From: Dehalococcoidia bacterium
GTDB lineage: Bacteria; Chloroflexota; Dehalococcoidia; UBA2979
DNA: 17,194 nt
Assembly (NCBI GenBank): GCA_004297315.1
Contig: SCTU01000140.1
Span: 1-17,194, forward strand
Reading direction: 5' to 3'
The notes under the pieces are model-generated. The model was given only the letters and a program-made list of their open reading frames with translations, did not search any database and had not been told where the DNA came from. The stretch's first letter is position 1; every line of letters starts with the position of its first letter. The position numbers and the translations under genes were made by a program. Shown here piece after piece: positions 1-5,563 of the stretch.

Positions 1-206
1 TGATCCACGTCATCCTCGGCAAGGCCTCGTTCTCGCAGGACCAGCTCCTGGACAACCTCCGGGCGATGATCGGCGAGATCAACCGGAACCGCCCCGCCGG
101 CGCGAAGGGCGAGCTGATCCGCACCGCCTCCATCGCCTCGACAATGGGCCCCGGCGTGCGCCTCGACACCGCGGACCTGAAGACCCCGGTCGGCGCCAAC
201 AACTAA
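1..206 (+). CDS. rplA: 50S ribosomal protein L1, C-terminal part
   Basis: Partial gene: the reading frame is already open at the window's left edge (first full codon at base 3) and stops with TAA at 204-206. About 67 residues are visible. They include the family's C-terminal signature, with a segment reading SIASTMGPGVRLD that matches the SISTTMGxGVxVD end of bacterial L1. L1 binds 23S rRNA at the L1 stalk of the large subunit and in many bacteria also represses its own mRNA. In most genomes rplA is followed directly by rplJ and rplL. Here a minus-strand regulator sits between them. The family assignment is secure; nothing can be said about the missing N-terminal two thirds. Confidence 0.93.
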   Translation, partial: IHVILGKASFSQDQLLDNLRAMIGEINRNRPAGAKGELIRTASIASTMGPGVRLDTADLKTPVGANN

Positions 207-222
207 CAGCTTCGAAGGACAT

Positions 223-258
223 GCCAACAGGGGCGGCCTTACGGTCGCCCCTGTTGGC
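223..258 (+). terminator. Strong hairpin after rplA, likely terminator
   Basis: Sixteen-pair stem (arms 223-238 and 243-258, one G-T pair) with a TTAC loop, starting 17 nt after the rplA stop. There is no T-run after it, so it is a U-less terminator or an mRNA-end-protecting stem. It also faces the end of the convergent merR transcript. Confidence 0.7.
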
Positions 259-327
259 TGGCATCCACGCTGCTTGCCGTCCGCGAGGCCCCAAGGCGAA
301 GCGCCTGCCTCGATCGCAATCTCGTGT

Positions 328-381
328 CTAGCAGTTTCCGCAGCAGTGCTTGTCGCAGCAACAGCCTTCACACCGAATCAC
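328..381 (-). CDS. Cys-rich 17-residue micro-ORF, or out-of-frame tail of MerR
   Basis: A GTG-initiated frame of 17 codons overlaps the last four codons and the stop of merR. It encodes MIRCEGCCCDKHCCGNC and ends at TAG: seven Cys and one His. A near-perfect Shine-Dalgarno AAGGAGG (388-394) lies 6 nt before the GTG. That sequence also encodes the K-E-V residues near the end of MerR. Two readings are possible. One is a translationally coupled metal-binding micropeptide. The other is the true Cys-rich metal-binding tail of MerR, separated from the body by a net 2-nt loss in the GTGTG stretch next to the stop (restoring TG would read DSVCEGCCC) or by recoding. Such Cys clusters at the C-terminus fit heavy-metal MerR proteins, which makes chance unlikely. 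Expression is unproven. Confidence 0.45.
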   Translation of the reverse strand: MIRCEGCCCDKHCCGNC

Positions 382-784
382 GGCCCACCTCCTTCCCGAT
401 GTTGCCCAACGTGATCAGGTTGCGCGGTGGTTCACCGGATCCCAGTTGCCCCGAGAGATGGGCGAGGCGTTGGTCGAGGAAGCGCAGTTCCTCCATGCGG
501 CGGCGCACCTCGATCCGCTTTTCCGCGATCGCCGCCGTCAGTTCGTCCGAGACTTCGTCGCAGCGACCCGCGGCACACAGGGTCGCCAATTCTGCTGCCT
601 GCTCCAGTGGGAGGTCGAGTTGCCGCAGGCCAAGCAGTAGCCGAAGGCGCTGAGCGTCCGCCTCGGTGTACTCGCGATAGCCGTTGTCATTGCGTGCCGG
701 GCCCGGGATCAGCCCGCACCGCTCGTAGAAGCGGATCGAATGAGACGTTGTCCCCAGTTGCCGGGCGAGGGCCGTAATGTTCAT
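368..784 (-). CDS. MerR-family heavy-metal-type transcriptional regulator
   Basis: Encodes 138 residues. The N-terminal winged helix-turn-helix is at about residues 1-70, with the family pattern ITALARQLG, IRFYERCGLI and NGYREYT. A dimerisation helix follows at about 78-112. Cys75, in the CDEV context, aligns with the metal-ligand Cys at the start of the long helix in CadR/PbrR/ZntR-type regulators, so a soft-metal sensor (Zn/Cd/Pb class) is likely. The loop and tail cysteines expected further on are absent in this frame, but a Cys cluster continues in the +1 frame immediately after the TGA stop. The ATG start sits 6 nt from the predicted -10, so the mRNA is probably leaderless. The gene is alone, opposite in strand to the flanking ribosomal genes, with no metal exporter in the window. 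It may therefore regulate a distant target or only itself. Confidence 0.88.
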   Translation of the reverse strand: MNITALARQLGTTSHSIRFYERCGLIPGPARNDNGYREYTEADAQRLRLLLGLRQLDLPLEQAAELATLCAAGRCDEVSDELTAAIAEKRIEVRRRMEELRFLDQRLAHLSGQLGSGEPPRNLITLGNIGKEVGRDSV

Positions 785-790
785 AAGCGG

Positions 791-821
791 AAGGTAGGGG
801 TTAGAGCGGCTCGAAGGTCAA
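791..821 (-). promoter_or_regulatory. merR promoter with 19-bp spacer and operator dyad
   Basis: On the minus strand, -35 TTGACC (816-821) and -10 TACCTT (791-796) are 19 bp apart, the overlong spacer typical of MerR-activated promoters. The spacer holds the dyad TTAGAGCGGCTCGAA (801-815). It is symmetric except for one central base and one mismatched pair, and lies where MerR proteins bind. The -10 ends 6 nt before the merR ATG, implying a leaderless transcript and autoregulation. Confidence 0.72.
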
Positions 822-831
822 CCCAGTCGAT

Positions 832-854
832 CCACCTGCGACCGAATCAGGTGG
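832..854. other. Small inverted repeat in the merR-rplJ spacer
   Basis: Arms CCACCTG (832-838) and CAGGTGG (848-854) form a perfect 7-bp stem with a 9-nt loop. It lies just upstream of the merR promoter and about 340 nt before rplJ. Role unknown: leader hairpin or protein site. Confidence 0.35.
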
Positions 855-1068
855 GCTCCCCGCGGCACTTCCTCAGCAGTGCGGGTTTCGCAAGTGCGCT
901 CCCGCTATCCAGACGCGAGGATCGCCGCCGGTTGACCTCAGCGTCGCCCGCCCGCATGATCGGTCGACTGGCCCCGCGAGCGGCGTGGGGCGACCGCCAC
1001 AGACTTCGGGTCCCGACAGGGATAACGGCGCCGCAAACCGGCCCACCCGTCCAGGCGAGGAATTCCGC

Positions 1069-1190
1069 ACCTCCACCGGCCTCGGCCGGTGCGCGATGCG
1101 CCCTCTCGTCTGGCCCTCGAGTCCAGGCGGTGGAGGGCGCAAGTCATGTCCGGGAGGTCCCGGCCGGACTGGCGCCAGATGGAGGAGCGC
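1069..1190 (+). promoter_or_regulatory. Structured 5' leader of rplJ (candidate L10 leader)
   Basis: The spacer from 785 to 1190 holds no convincing gene. Just before rplJ a 9-bp long-range stem (CCTCCACCG at 1070-1078 with CGGTGGAGG at 1128-1136) could enclose a branched region. An alternative stem, CACCGGC at 1074-1080 with GCCGGTG at 1085-1091, is followed by a small GCGC-GAT-GCGC hairpin. A further CCGGGA/TCCCGG dyad lies near 1150-1163. Mutually exclusive stems at this place suit autogenous control by L10(L12)4, which binds leaders of this operon in many bacteria. I could not match the L10-leader consensus by eye, so the family name is an inference. Confidence 0.4.
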
Positions 1191-1727
1191 GTGCCTACAC
1201 CCCGTAAGGTGGGTCAGGTCGCCGAACTCACGGACGTGGTCTCGCGCGCGGAGATCGCCATCTCGACGTCGTACGCCGGGATGACGATGGCCAAGCAGAC
1301 GGAATTGCGCACGACCCTGCGCAAAGCCGGCGCCGAGATGCACGTCGTGAAGAACACCCTGCTCCGCATCGCTGCGGACCGGGCCGGCCGTCCTGAATTC
1401 GCCCAGTTGACCGAGGGCCCGACCGCGATGGTCGTCGGCTTCTCGGACATGGTCGGCGTCGCCAAGGCGCTGTCCGAATTCGTCCGCGCCAACGAGGCGA
1501 CGACGAAGATCGCCATCCGCAAGGCGGTCGTCGAAGGCCGCCTGGTGGACGCGGCATACGTGCGTGACCTCGCCACCGTGCCCTCTCGCGAGGAACTGGT
1601 GGCCCGGATCGCGGGCAACGTCATCGGCAAGGTGGCGGAGTTCAACAACCTGGTACTCGCGACGCAGCGCAAGTTCGCCGGCCTCATCGAGGCGCGGGCG
1701 AAGCAGCTGGAGGAGGCCGCGGCCTAG
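1191..1727 (+). CDS. rplJ: 50S ribosomal protein L10
   Basis: L10 anchors L7/L12 dimers to the ribosomal stalk, where translation factors dock. The chosen GTG start (1191) gives 178 residues, usual for the family. It follows GGAGGA (1181-1186) and begins PTPRKVGQVAELTDVV, the expected N-terminus. The frame is open further upstream to 1089, but that extension is Arg-rich and has no family match. Family features include a segment reading VKNTLLRIAAD, the TAMVVGFSD strand, and a C-terminal helix rich in Ala/Lys/Glu that binds L7/L12. rplL follows 73 nt downstream in the same direction, so the two are presumably co-transcribed and controlled through the structured leader upstream. Confidence 0.95.
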   Translation: MPTPRKVGQVAELTDVVSRAEIAISTSYAGMTMAKQTELRTTLRKAGAEMHVVKNTLLRIAADRAGRPEFAQLTEGPTAMVVGFSDMVGVAKALSEFVRANEATTKIAIRKAVVEGRLVDAAYVRDLATVPSREELVARIAGNVIGKVAEFNNLVLATQRKFAGLIEARAKQLEEAAA

Positions 1728-1800
1728 CGCCGCGACGGGACCTCGGGTCGAGTCACAACGCAAGCAGCGCCGTCCGACGTGGCGGCTGAGGAGGACTGAG

Positions 1801-2184
1801 ATGGCGAAGGTCGAAGAGGTGATGGAAGTCCTGAAGGGCATGACCCTGCTGGAACTCCGGGACCTGAACAAGGCGATCGAGGACGAGTTCGGCGTGACCG
1901 CCGCCGCGCCGGTGGCCATGATGGCCGCCCCGGGCGCCGGTGGTGGCGGTGCCGCGGCTGCCGAGGAGGAGAAGGACTCGTTCGACCTCGTCCTGACCGA
2001 CTTCGGCGCGAACAAGATCAACGTGATCAAGGTCGTCCGCGAACTCACCGCCCTGGGCCTCAAGGAGGCGAAGGACCTGGTGGAGGCGGCGCCGAAGACC
2101 GTCAAGGAGGCCATGCCCAAGGCAGAGGCCAACGACGCGAAGAAGAAGCTGGAAGAGGCCGGCGCGAAGGTCGAGCTCAAGTAG
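1801..2184 (+). CDS. rplL: 50S ribosomal protein L7/L12
   Basis: Encodes 127 residues. The stalk protein recruits EF-Tu, EF-G and other GTPases. The N-terminal dimerisation domain (about 1-35, containing MTLLELRDLNKAIEDEFGV) is followed by an Ala/Gly-rich hinge (about 36-60) with a run of glycines. The C-terminal factor-binding domain follows (about 62-127), with the signature KINVIKVVRELTALGLKEAK. GAGGAGG (1788-1794) sits 6 nt before the ATG, a strong ribosome site that suits the several-fold higher synthesis of L12 over L10. The gene is the last ribosomal gene of this block and is followed by a strong hairpin. Confidence 0.97.
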   Translation: MAKVEEVMEVLKGMTLLELRDLNKAIEDEFGVTAAAPVAMMAAPGAGGGGAAAAEEEKDSFDLVLTDFGANKINVIKVVRELTALGLKEAKDLVEAAPKTVKEAMPKAEANDAKKKLEEAGAKVELK

Positions 2185-2242
2185 CCCGTCCGACGCTCCC
2201 GCACGCCGCGTAACCTTCGAGGTGCGCGCAGGCTGCATTCTC

Positions 2243-2275
2243 GCGAAGCGCCGGCTGTGATGGCCGGCGCTTCGC
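2243..2275 (+). terminator. Hairpin after rplL, likely terminator
   Basis: Perfect 13-bp stem (arms 2243-2255 and 2263-2275) with a 7-nt loop TGTGATG, 58 nt after the rplL stop. It lacks a T-run. It ends about 43 nt before the hisI-like start, so hisI may depend on read-through or on a promoter within this short gap. Confidence 0.68.
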
Positions 2276-2318
2276 CGTCTCGTCGGTCGCTGCCGCGCAG
2301 CGCAGGAAGGTCGTCGTG

Positions 2319-2732
2319 ATGGCCGGGTCACCGCTGGAGGAGGGCACGGCCCTCACCCTGGACTGGAGCAAGCTCGAACAGGTCGCGGCCGTCGGCGGCG
2401 TCGTCCCGTGCGCCGTGCAGGACGTGGACAGCGGCGAGGTGATCCTCGTCGCGTACGTGAACCAGCAGGCGCTGCGCGTGGCGGTCGAGACGCGCTCCGC
2501 GGTCTTCTGGAGCACCTCCCGCAACGAGTTGTGGGAGAAGGGGAAGACCTCCGGTGAGACGTTCGACCTGCTGGAGGTGCGCGTGAACTGCGAGCAGAAC
2601 TCGCTGCTCTACCGCGTCCGCCCGCGGCGCGGCGGGATCTGCCACACGAAGAACGCCGCCGGCGAGGCGCGGAACTGCTACTACCGCCGCCTGGATTTCG
2701 CCACGGGCGCGCTGGAGCACCTCGACCCGTAG
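2319..2732 (+). CDS. hisI: Phosphoribosyl-AMP cyclohydrolase family protein (HisI-like)
   Basis: Encodes 137 residues resembling PRA-CH, the third step of histidine synthesis (ring opening of phosphoribosyl-AMP). Visible family pattern: VILVAYVNQQAL (41-52), VFWSTSRNELWEKGKTSGE (62-80) and the Cys-His motif GICHT (106-110) with a second Cys at 120. The canonical acidic metal motif D-C-D-x-D, however, reads N-C-E-Q-N (90-94), keeping only the Cys. The ATG at 2319 is preceded by AGGAAGG (2304-2310) at 8 nt; a GTG one codon earlier (2316) is equally spaced and possible. No other his gene lies nearby. It may be a functional variant subfamily or a cyclohydrolase acting on another nucleotide. Confidence 0.85.
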   Translation: MAGSPLEEGTALTLDWSKLEQVAAVGGVVPCAVQDVDSGEVILVAYVNQQALRVAVETRSAVFWSTSRNELWEKGKTSGETFDLLEVRVNCEQNSLLYRVRPRRGGICHTKNAAGEARNCYYRRLDFATGALEHLDP

Positions 2733-2804
2733 ACTCCGCGCGGCTCCGAGATTCGAGGCCGCCCGCGCTGCCGCGCGAAGGCCCCTCGGTGATAGCCTCT
2801 AGCG

Positions 2805-3383
2805 ATGCATTGCTACGCGTGTGATGAGCAGGCGACGCAGGAGTGCGCCCGGTGCGGCGCGCTGTACTGCGACAACCACGGCGACGCCCTGTGCGCCCGC
2901 TGCATGGACCCCGCGTCCGCTGTGCCCTCCTACCGAGTGTTCCGGGGCTCCCTGGCGGCGCTCTTGATCGGCTCCGTCGCGGCCGTCTGGCTCCTGGTCC
3001 TGCCTCCGGCGCGGGCCGACCAGGACGGGCCGCCGTCGTCGATCGCCAACCTCGTCCAGACGGGGACGCCGAGGCCGTCCGCGACCGCCTCCGTGACACC
3101 GACGGAGTCAGCACCGTCGCCGAGCGCGACACCCACGCGGACGCCCTCGCCGGCGCCGACGGCGACGCCGTCCCCCACACCAACACCTGCGCCGACCGTC
3201 GCGCCCGGGGCGGCGACCACCTACACGGTGCAGGCGGGGGACAACCTCGCCACCATCGCCCAGCGCTTCACACTCCCCGGCGGGAACCCGCAGGCCGTGG
3301 CGGACGCGATCGCGAAGGCGAACAACATCGAGGACCCGCGGTTCATCCAGGTCGGCCAGAAACTCACCATCCCCGCGCGGTAG
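2805..3383 (+). CDS. Zinc-finger (B-box-like), membrane-anchored LysM protein
   Basis: Encodes 192 residues in four parts. Residues 1-34 form a Cys/His cluster, C3-x2-C6-x7-C14-x2-C17-x4-C22-x2-H25-x4-C30-x2-C33, spaced like a B-box or FYVE-like zinc finger. One hydrophobic helix spans about 46-67. A Thr/Pro/Ser-rich stalk runs from about 72 to 140. A LysM domain (about 142-191, with YTVQAGDNLATIAQRF and VGQKLTIP) should bind peptidoglycan-type glycans outside the membrane. Topology is inferred: finger in the cytoplasm, LysM outside. The start has no Shine-Dalgarno; a -10-like TAGCCT (2793-2798) ends 6 nt before the ATG, suggesting a leaderless mRNA. The substrate and partner are unknown. Confidence 0.82.
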   Translation: MHCYACDEQATQECARCGALYCDNHGDALCARCMDPASAVPSYRVFRGSLAALLIGSVAAVWLLVLPPARADQDGPPSSIANLVQTGTPRPSATASVTPTESAPSPSATPTRTPSPAPTATPSPTPTPAPTVAPGAATTYTVQAGDNLATIAQRFTLPGGNPQAVADAIAKANNIEDPRFIQVGQKLTIPAR

Positions 3384-3455
3384 GGTCCGGGTCATGGCCC
3401 GACCACAGCGCTCGAAGGTGCTGCGCTACGCTTCGTCCAACCGGAGGGGGAGCGG

Positions 3456-3890
3456 ATGGACCCGGACGTACTCGAAATGCACGCAGCACACCGGCGTGCC
3501 CTGCTCCTGCGCGGGCTGGTCTATATCCCGTCGGCACTGATCGCGACTGTCCTCTTCTTCTATGCGCTGACGGCGCTGCCGCAGTCGGTGATCATGGTCG
3601 TCATCGTCGGCATCTTCACCGTGCCGCTGGACATGGAGGCGGTCGCCGTCATCCGCGACCTTCCCGCACAGCCCGTTGTCACCGAGGGCCGGATCGAGCG
3701 CAAGTGGGACAAGGCGCGCTTCGCCTTCTTCGGGCGCGTCCACTACTTGATCGTGGAGAAGAAGCTATTCGAGGTCGGCGCGCTCGCCGCGATGGAGCTC
3801 CAACTGGGCGACCGCGTCCGCGTCGAGCACTGGCCGCATTCGCATGTCCTCGTCTCGATCGCGCGGGTCGCCTCCGAACCGTCGCGATAG
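3456..3890 (+). CDS. Small membrane protein, unknown function
   Basis: Encodes 144 residues. Two hydrophobic helices (about 19-41 and 43-62) are followed by a soluble C-terminal part of about 80 residues that looks mostly beta-strand (HYLIVEKKLFEVG, GDRVRVEHWPHSHVLVSIARV). That layout, a helical hairpin plus a small beta domain ending in the GDRVRVEHWPHSHVL stretch, resembles short PH-like or DUF3592-like membrane proteins, but I do not recognise the family. The ATG follows a very strong purine-rich ribosome site, GGAGGGGGAG, just upstream. A -10-like TACGCT lies at 3427-3432. It is flanked by the LysM gene and radC on the same strand, with gaps of 72 and 52 nt. Confidence 0.75.
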   Translation: MDPDVLEMHAAHRRALLLRGLVYIPSALIATVLFFYALTALPQSVIMVVIVGIFTVPLDMEAVAVIRDLPAQPVVTEGRIERKWDKARFAFFGRVHYLIVEKKLFEVGALAAMELQLGDRVRVEHWPHSHVLVSIARVASEPSR

Positions 3891-3942
3891 CGGTGCCACC
3901 TGCCCCTTTGAACTAACCACGCCGCGGAGCACCCTCGCGCGC

Positions 3943-4680
3943 ATGACGTTGATTGAGTCCGCCGCACCCGCGAGCCCACCCCAGGCCTCGGCCTACCGGA
4001 TCGCCGAGATGCCGGAAGCGGAGCGGCCGCGCGAGCGGCTGCTGCGACTCGGGCCAGGCGCACTGAAGACTGACGAACTGCTGGCAATCCTGCTCCGCAC
4101 CGGTACCGCGCGCGACGACGTCCTTGCCGTCGCGCAGAGGATGCTGGCCGAGCGGGGTGGGCTGCGAGGCCTCGCGGGCAGCGACCTCGCGACGCTGGCC
4201 GAGATGCACGGGCTCGGCCCGGCGAAGGCGACGACGATCGCGGCCGCGTTCGAACTCGGACGGCGCGCGGCGCTCGAAACCGGCGGGGTGCAGGTCGCGG
4301 TGACCTCGCCGGTCGAGATCGTGCGGCTGCTCCAGCCGGAGATGGAACTGCTGCAGCAAGAAGAGTTGCGGCTGCTGATCCTGGACACCAAGCATCACGT
4401 GCTCGCCTCACCGATGCTCTACCGCGGCACGGTGGCCGCCGCCCCGGGGCGCGTGGCCGAGGTCTTCCGCGAGGCGGTGCGCCGCGGCGCGGCGAAGGTC
4501 GCGGTGGTGCACAACCATCCGAGCGGCGACCCCGCCCCAAGCCGGGACGACATCGCGTTCACACGCGAGTTGGTGGAGGCGGGACGGCTGATGGACGTCG
4601 AGGTTATCGACCACGTCGTGATCGGCCAGGGGCCGGGGCGCTGGGTATCGCTGCGGGAGCGCCGGCTGGGCTTCGAGTAG
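3943..4680 (+). CDS. radC: RadC-family JAMM/MPN-domain protein
   Basis: Encodes 245 residues. The N-terminal helix-hairpin-helix part (about 20-110, with RERLLRLGPGALKTDELLAILLRTGT and MHGLGPAKATTI) precedes the JAMM metalloprotease-like domain. This domain carries Glu141 and the zinc motif H190-x-H192-x7-S200-x2-D203 (VVHNHPSGDPAPSRDD). All expected ligands are present. RadC was once linked to DNA repair, but its biochemical role is unsettled; related proteins occur on mobile elements. The ATG at 3943 gives the family's usual length. The longer frame upstream would overlap the previous gene. A weak GGAG lies 13 nt upstream, so the start is less certain than the family. The stop codon lies inside a 13-bp tandem duplication. 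Confidence 0.93.
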   Translation: MTLIESAAPASPPQASAYRIAEMPEAERPRERLLRLGPGALKTDELLAILLRTGTARDDVLAVAQRMLAERGGLRGLAGSDLATLAEMHGLGPAKATTIAAAFELGRRAALETGGVQVAVTSPVEIVRLLQPEMELLQQEELRLLILDTKHHVLASPMLYRGTVAAAPGRVAEVFREAVRRGAAKVAVVHNHPSGDPAPSRDDIAFTRELVEAGRLMDVEVIDHVVIGQGPGRWVSLRERRLGFE

Positions 4681-4692
4681 GGGCTTCGAGTA
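4668..4692 (+). repeat. 13-bp tandem duplication across the radC stop
   Basis: GGGCTTCGAGTA occurs at 4668-4679 and again at 4681-4692, a period of 13 bp. The first copy encodes the end of RadC (GFE-stop). The second lies just outside the gene and is out of frame with it. Probably a recent slippage duplication. Confidence 0.7.
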
Positions 4693-4760
4693 ACCCTCGC
4701 GAGGCGGGCCTGTTACCATCGCGCCAGGCGGTCACGTCAGGCGGGGTGAGAGGCAGCCCG

Positions 4761-5363
4761 GTGAACTGGGTCGATCTGGTGATCGTCGCGATCATCGCGT
4801 GGAGCGCGTTCCGCGCCTTCCGCACCGGTCTGATCCGCGAACTCACCGCGCTTGTTGCGGTGATCGCCGGGATCTTCCTCGCCGGCGCACTGAGCGACGA
4901 CCTGGCCGCGAACCTCGATTTCCTCGTGGAGGACCAGCAGACGCGGAACCTGGCGGCGTTCGTCGCGATCTTCGCGGGCACGCTGATCGTGGGGCAGGTG
5001 CTCTCCGCGGTCATGTCCGATGTGGCGGGGTTACTGCTGCTCGGGCCGCTGGACCACATCGCCGGGGCGATCTTCGGGCTCGTGCAGGGCGTCCTGATCG
5101 TGCAGGTGCTGCTGATCGCCGTCGCCGTGTTCCCCGCCGCGGTCTCAGTCTCGCGCGCCGCGGACGATTCCCGGCTCGCGCAGTTCTTCATGGACTCGCT
5201 GCCCTCGGTCGACCGGCTGCTGCCGCAGCGATTCCGGGACGCCGCCGGACAATTGGACCGCTGGCGTGAACTGACGAGCCACCTGCAGCCGATCCCGACG
5301 CAGGAGCAAATCCTGCCTGGTGTCCCGAAGGGGCAGGCGACCCCCACGGCGCAACCGCGATGA
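4761..5363 (+). CDS. CvpA-family integral membrane protein
   Basis: Encodes 200 residues from the GTG at 4761. The N-terminus NWVDLVIVAIIAWSAFRAF followed by RTGLIRELTALVAVIAGIF is the typical CvpA/colicin V production family start, where an Arg-Gly turn follows the first helix. Four hydrophobic helices are visible (about 3-22, 28-48, 65-85 and 100-130). A polar C-terminal region of about 70 residues contains SLPSVDRLLPQRFR. CvpA proteins are inner-membrane proteins linked to envelope stress and colicin V secretion in enterobacteria; the molecular role is not settled. An in-frame GTG at 4746 is an alternative start. I prefer 4761 because GAGAGG (4748-4753) is 7 nt away and the N-terminus then matches the family. 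TACCAT (4714-4719) may be the -10. Confidence 0.85.
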   Translation: MNWVDLVIVAIIAWSAFRAFRTGLIRELTALVAVIAGIFLAGALSDDLAANLDFLVEDQQTRNLAAFVAIFAGTLIVGQVLSAVMSDVAGLLLLGPLDHIAGAIFGLVQGVLIVQVLLIAVAVFPAAVSVSRAADDSRLAQFFMDSLPSVDRLLPQRFRDAAGQLDRWRELTSHLQPIPTQEQILPGVPKGQATPTAQPR

Positions 5364-5370
5364 CCGCCAG

Positions 5371-5401
5371 CGCAGGCCCGCTCTTGAGCGACGGGCCTGC
5401 G
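5371..5401 (+). terminator. Hairpin after the CvpA gene, likely terminator
   Basis: Perfect 10-bp stem (CGCAGGCCCG at 5371-5380, CGGGCCTGCG at 5392-5401). The 11-nt loop can itself add CTC/GAG pairs. It begins 7 nt after the cvpA stop, with no T-run. Confidence 0.7.
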
Positions 5402-5457
5402 CGGAGGGCCGGCAGCAGCCTCCAGGTGCCCCCACTACGGGGCGATCCTCGATCCGG

Positions 5458-5463
5458 TACACT
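5458..5463 (+). promoter_or_regulatory. Candidate -10 box for the HNH gene
   Basis: TACACT at 5458-5463 lies in the 200-nt gap between the cvpA hairpin and the HNH gene. It would give a 5' leader of about 95 nt. No convincing -35 is seen. The rest of 5402-5563 shows no other feature I can support. Confidence 0.3.
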
Positions 5464-5563
5464 CGCAACCACGTCACTTCGCGCGGGTGCGCCTGCCGGG
5501 CGTGCCGGTACGCGGCCAGACGTCCGAGCCACGGACGGGGCAGCCGCGGGGACTGGGGAGACG

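Noticed and set aside
1089..1190. N-terminal extension of rplJ to an ATG at 1089
   Set aside because: The extra residues are Arg-rich, unlike L10, and overlap leader stems; GTG 1191 has a good ribosome site and gives the family length.
873..2204. Long minus-strand open frame of 443 codons across rplJ-rplL
   Set aside because: Antisense shadow of GC-rich ribosomal genes, rich in Arg/Ser with no family match; rplJ and rplL on plus are certain.
3943..4680. radC as a marker of a mobile element or defence island
   Set aside because: Neighbours are ordinary chromosomal genes and no integrase, repeat boundary or composition change is seen.
5360..5563. Longer HNH protein starting inside the cvpA end
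   Set aside because: The added 68 residues are low-complexity and cover a terminator hairpin and a promoter-like box; the conserved family start is at 5564.
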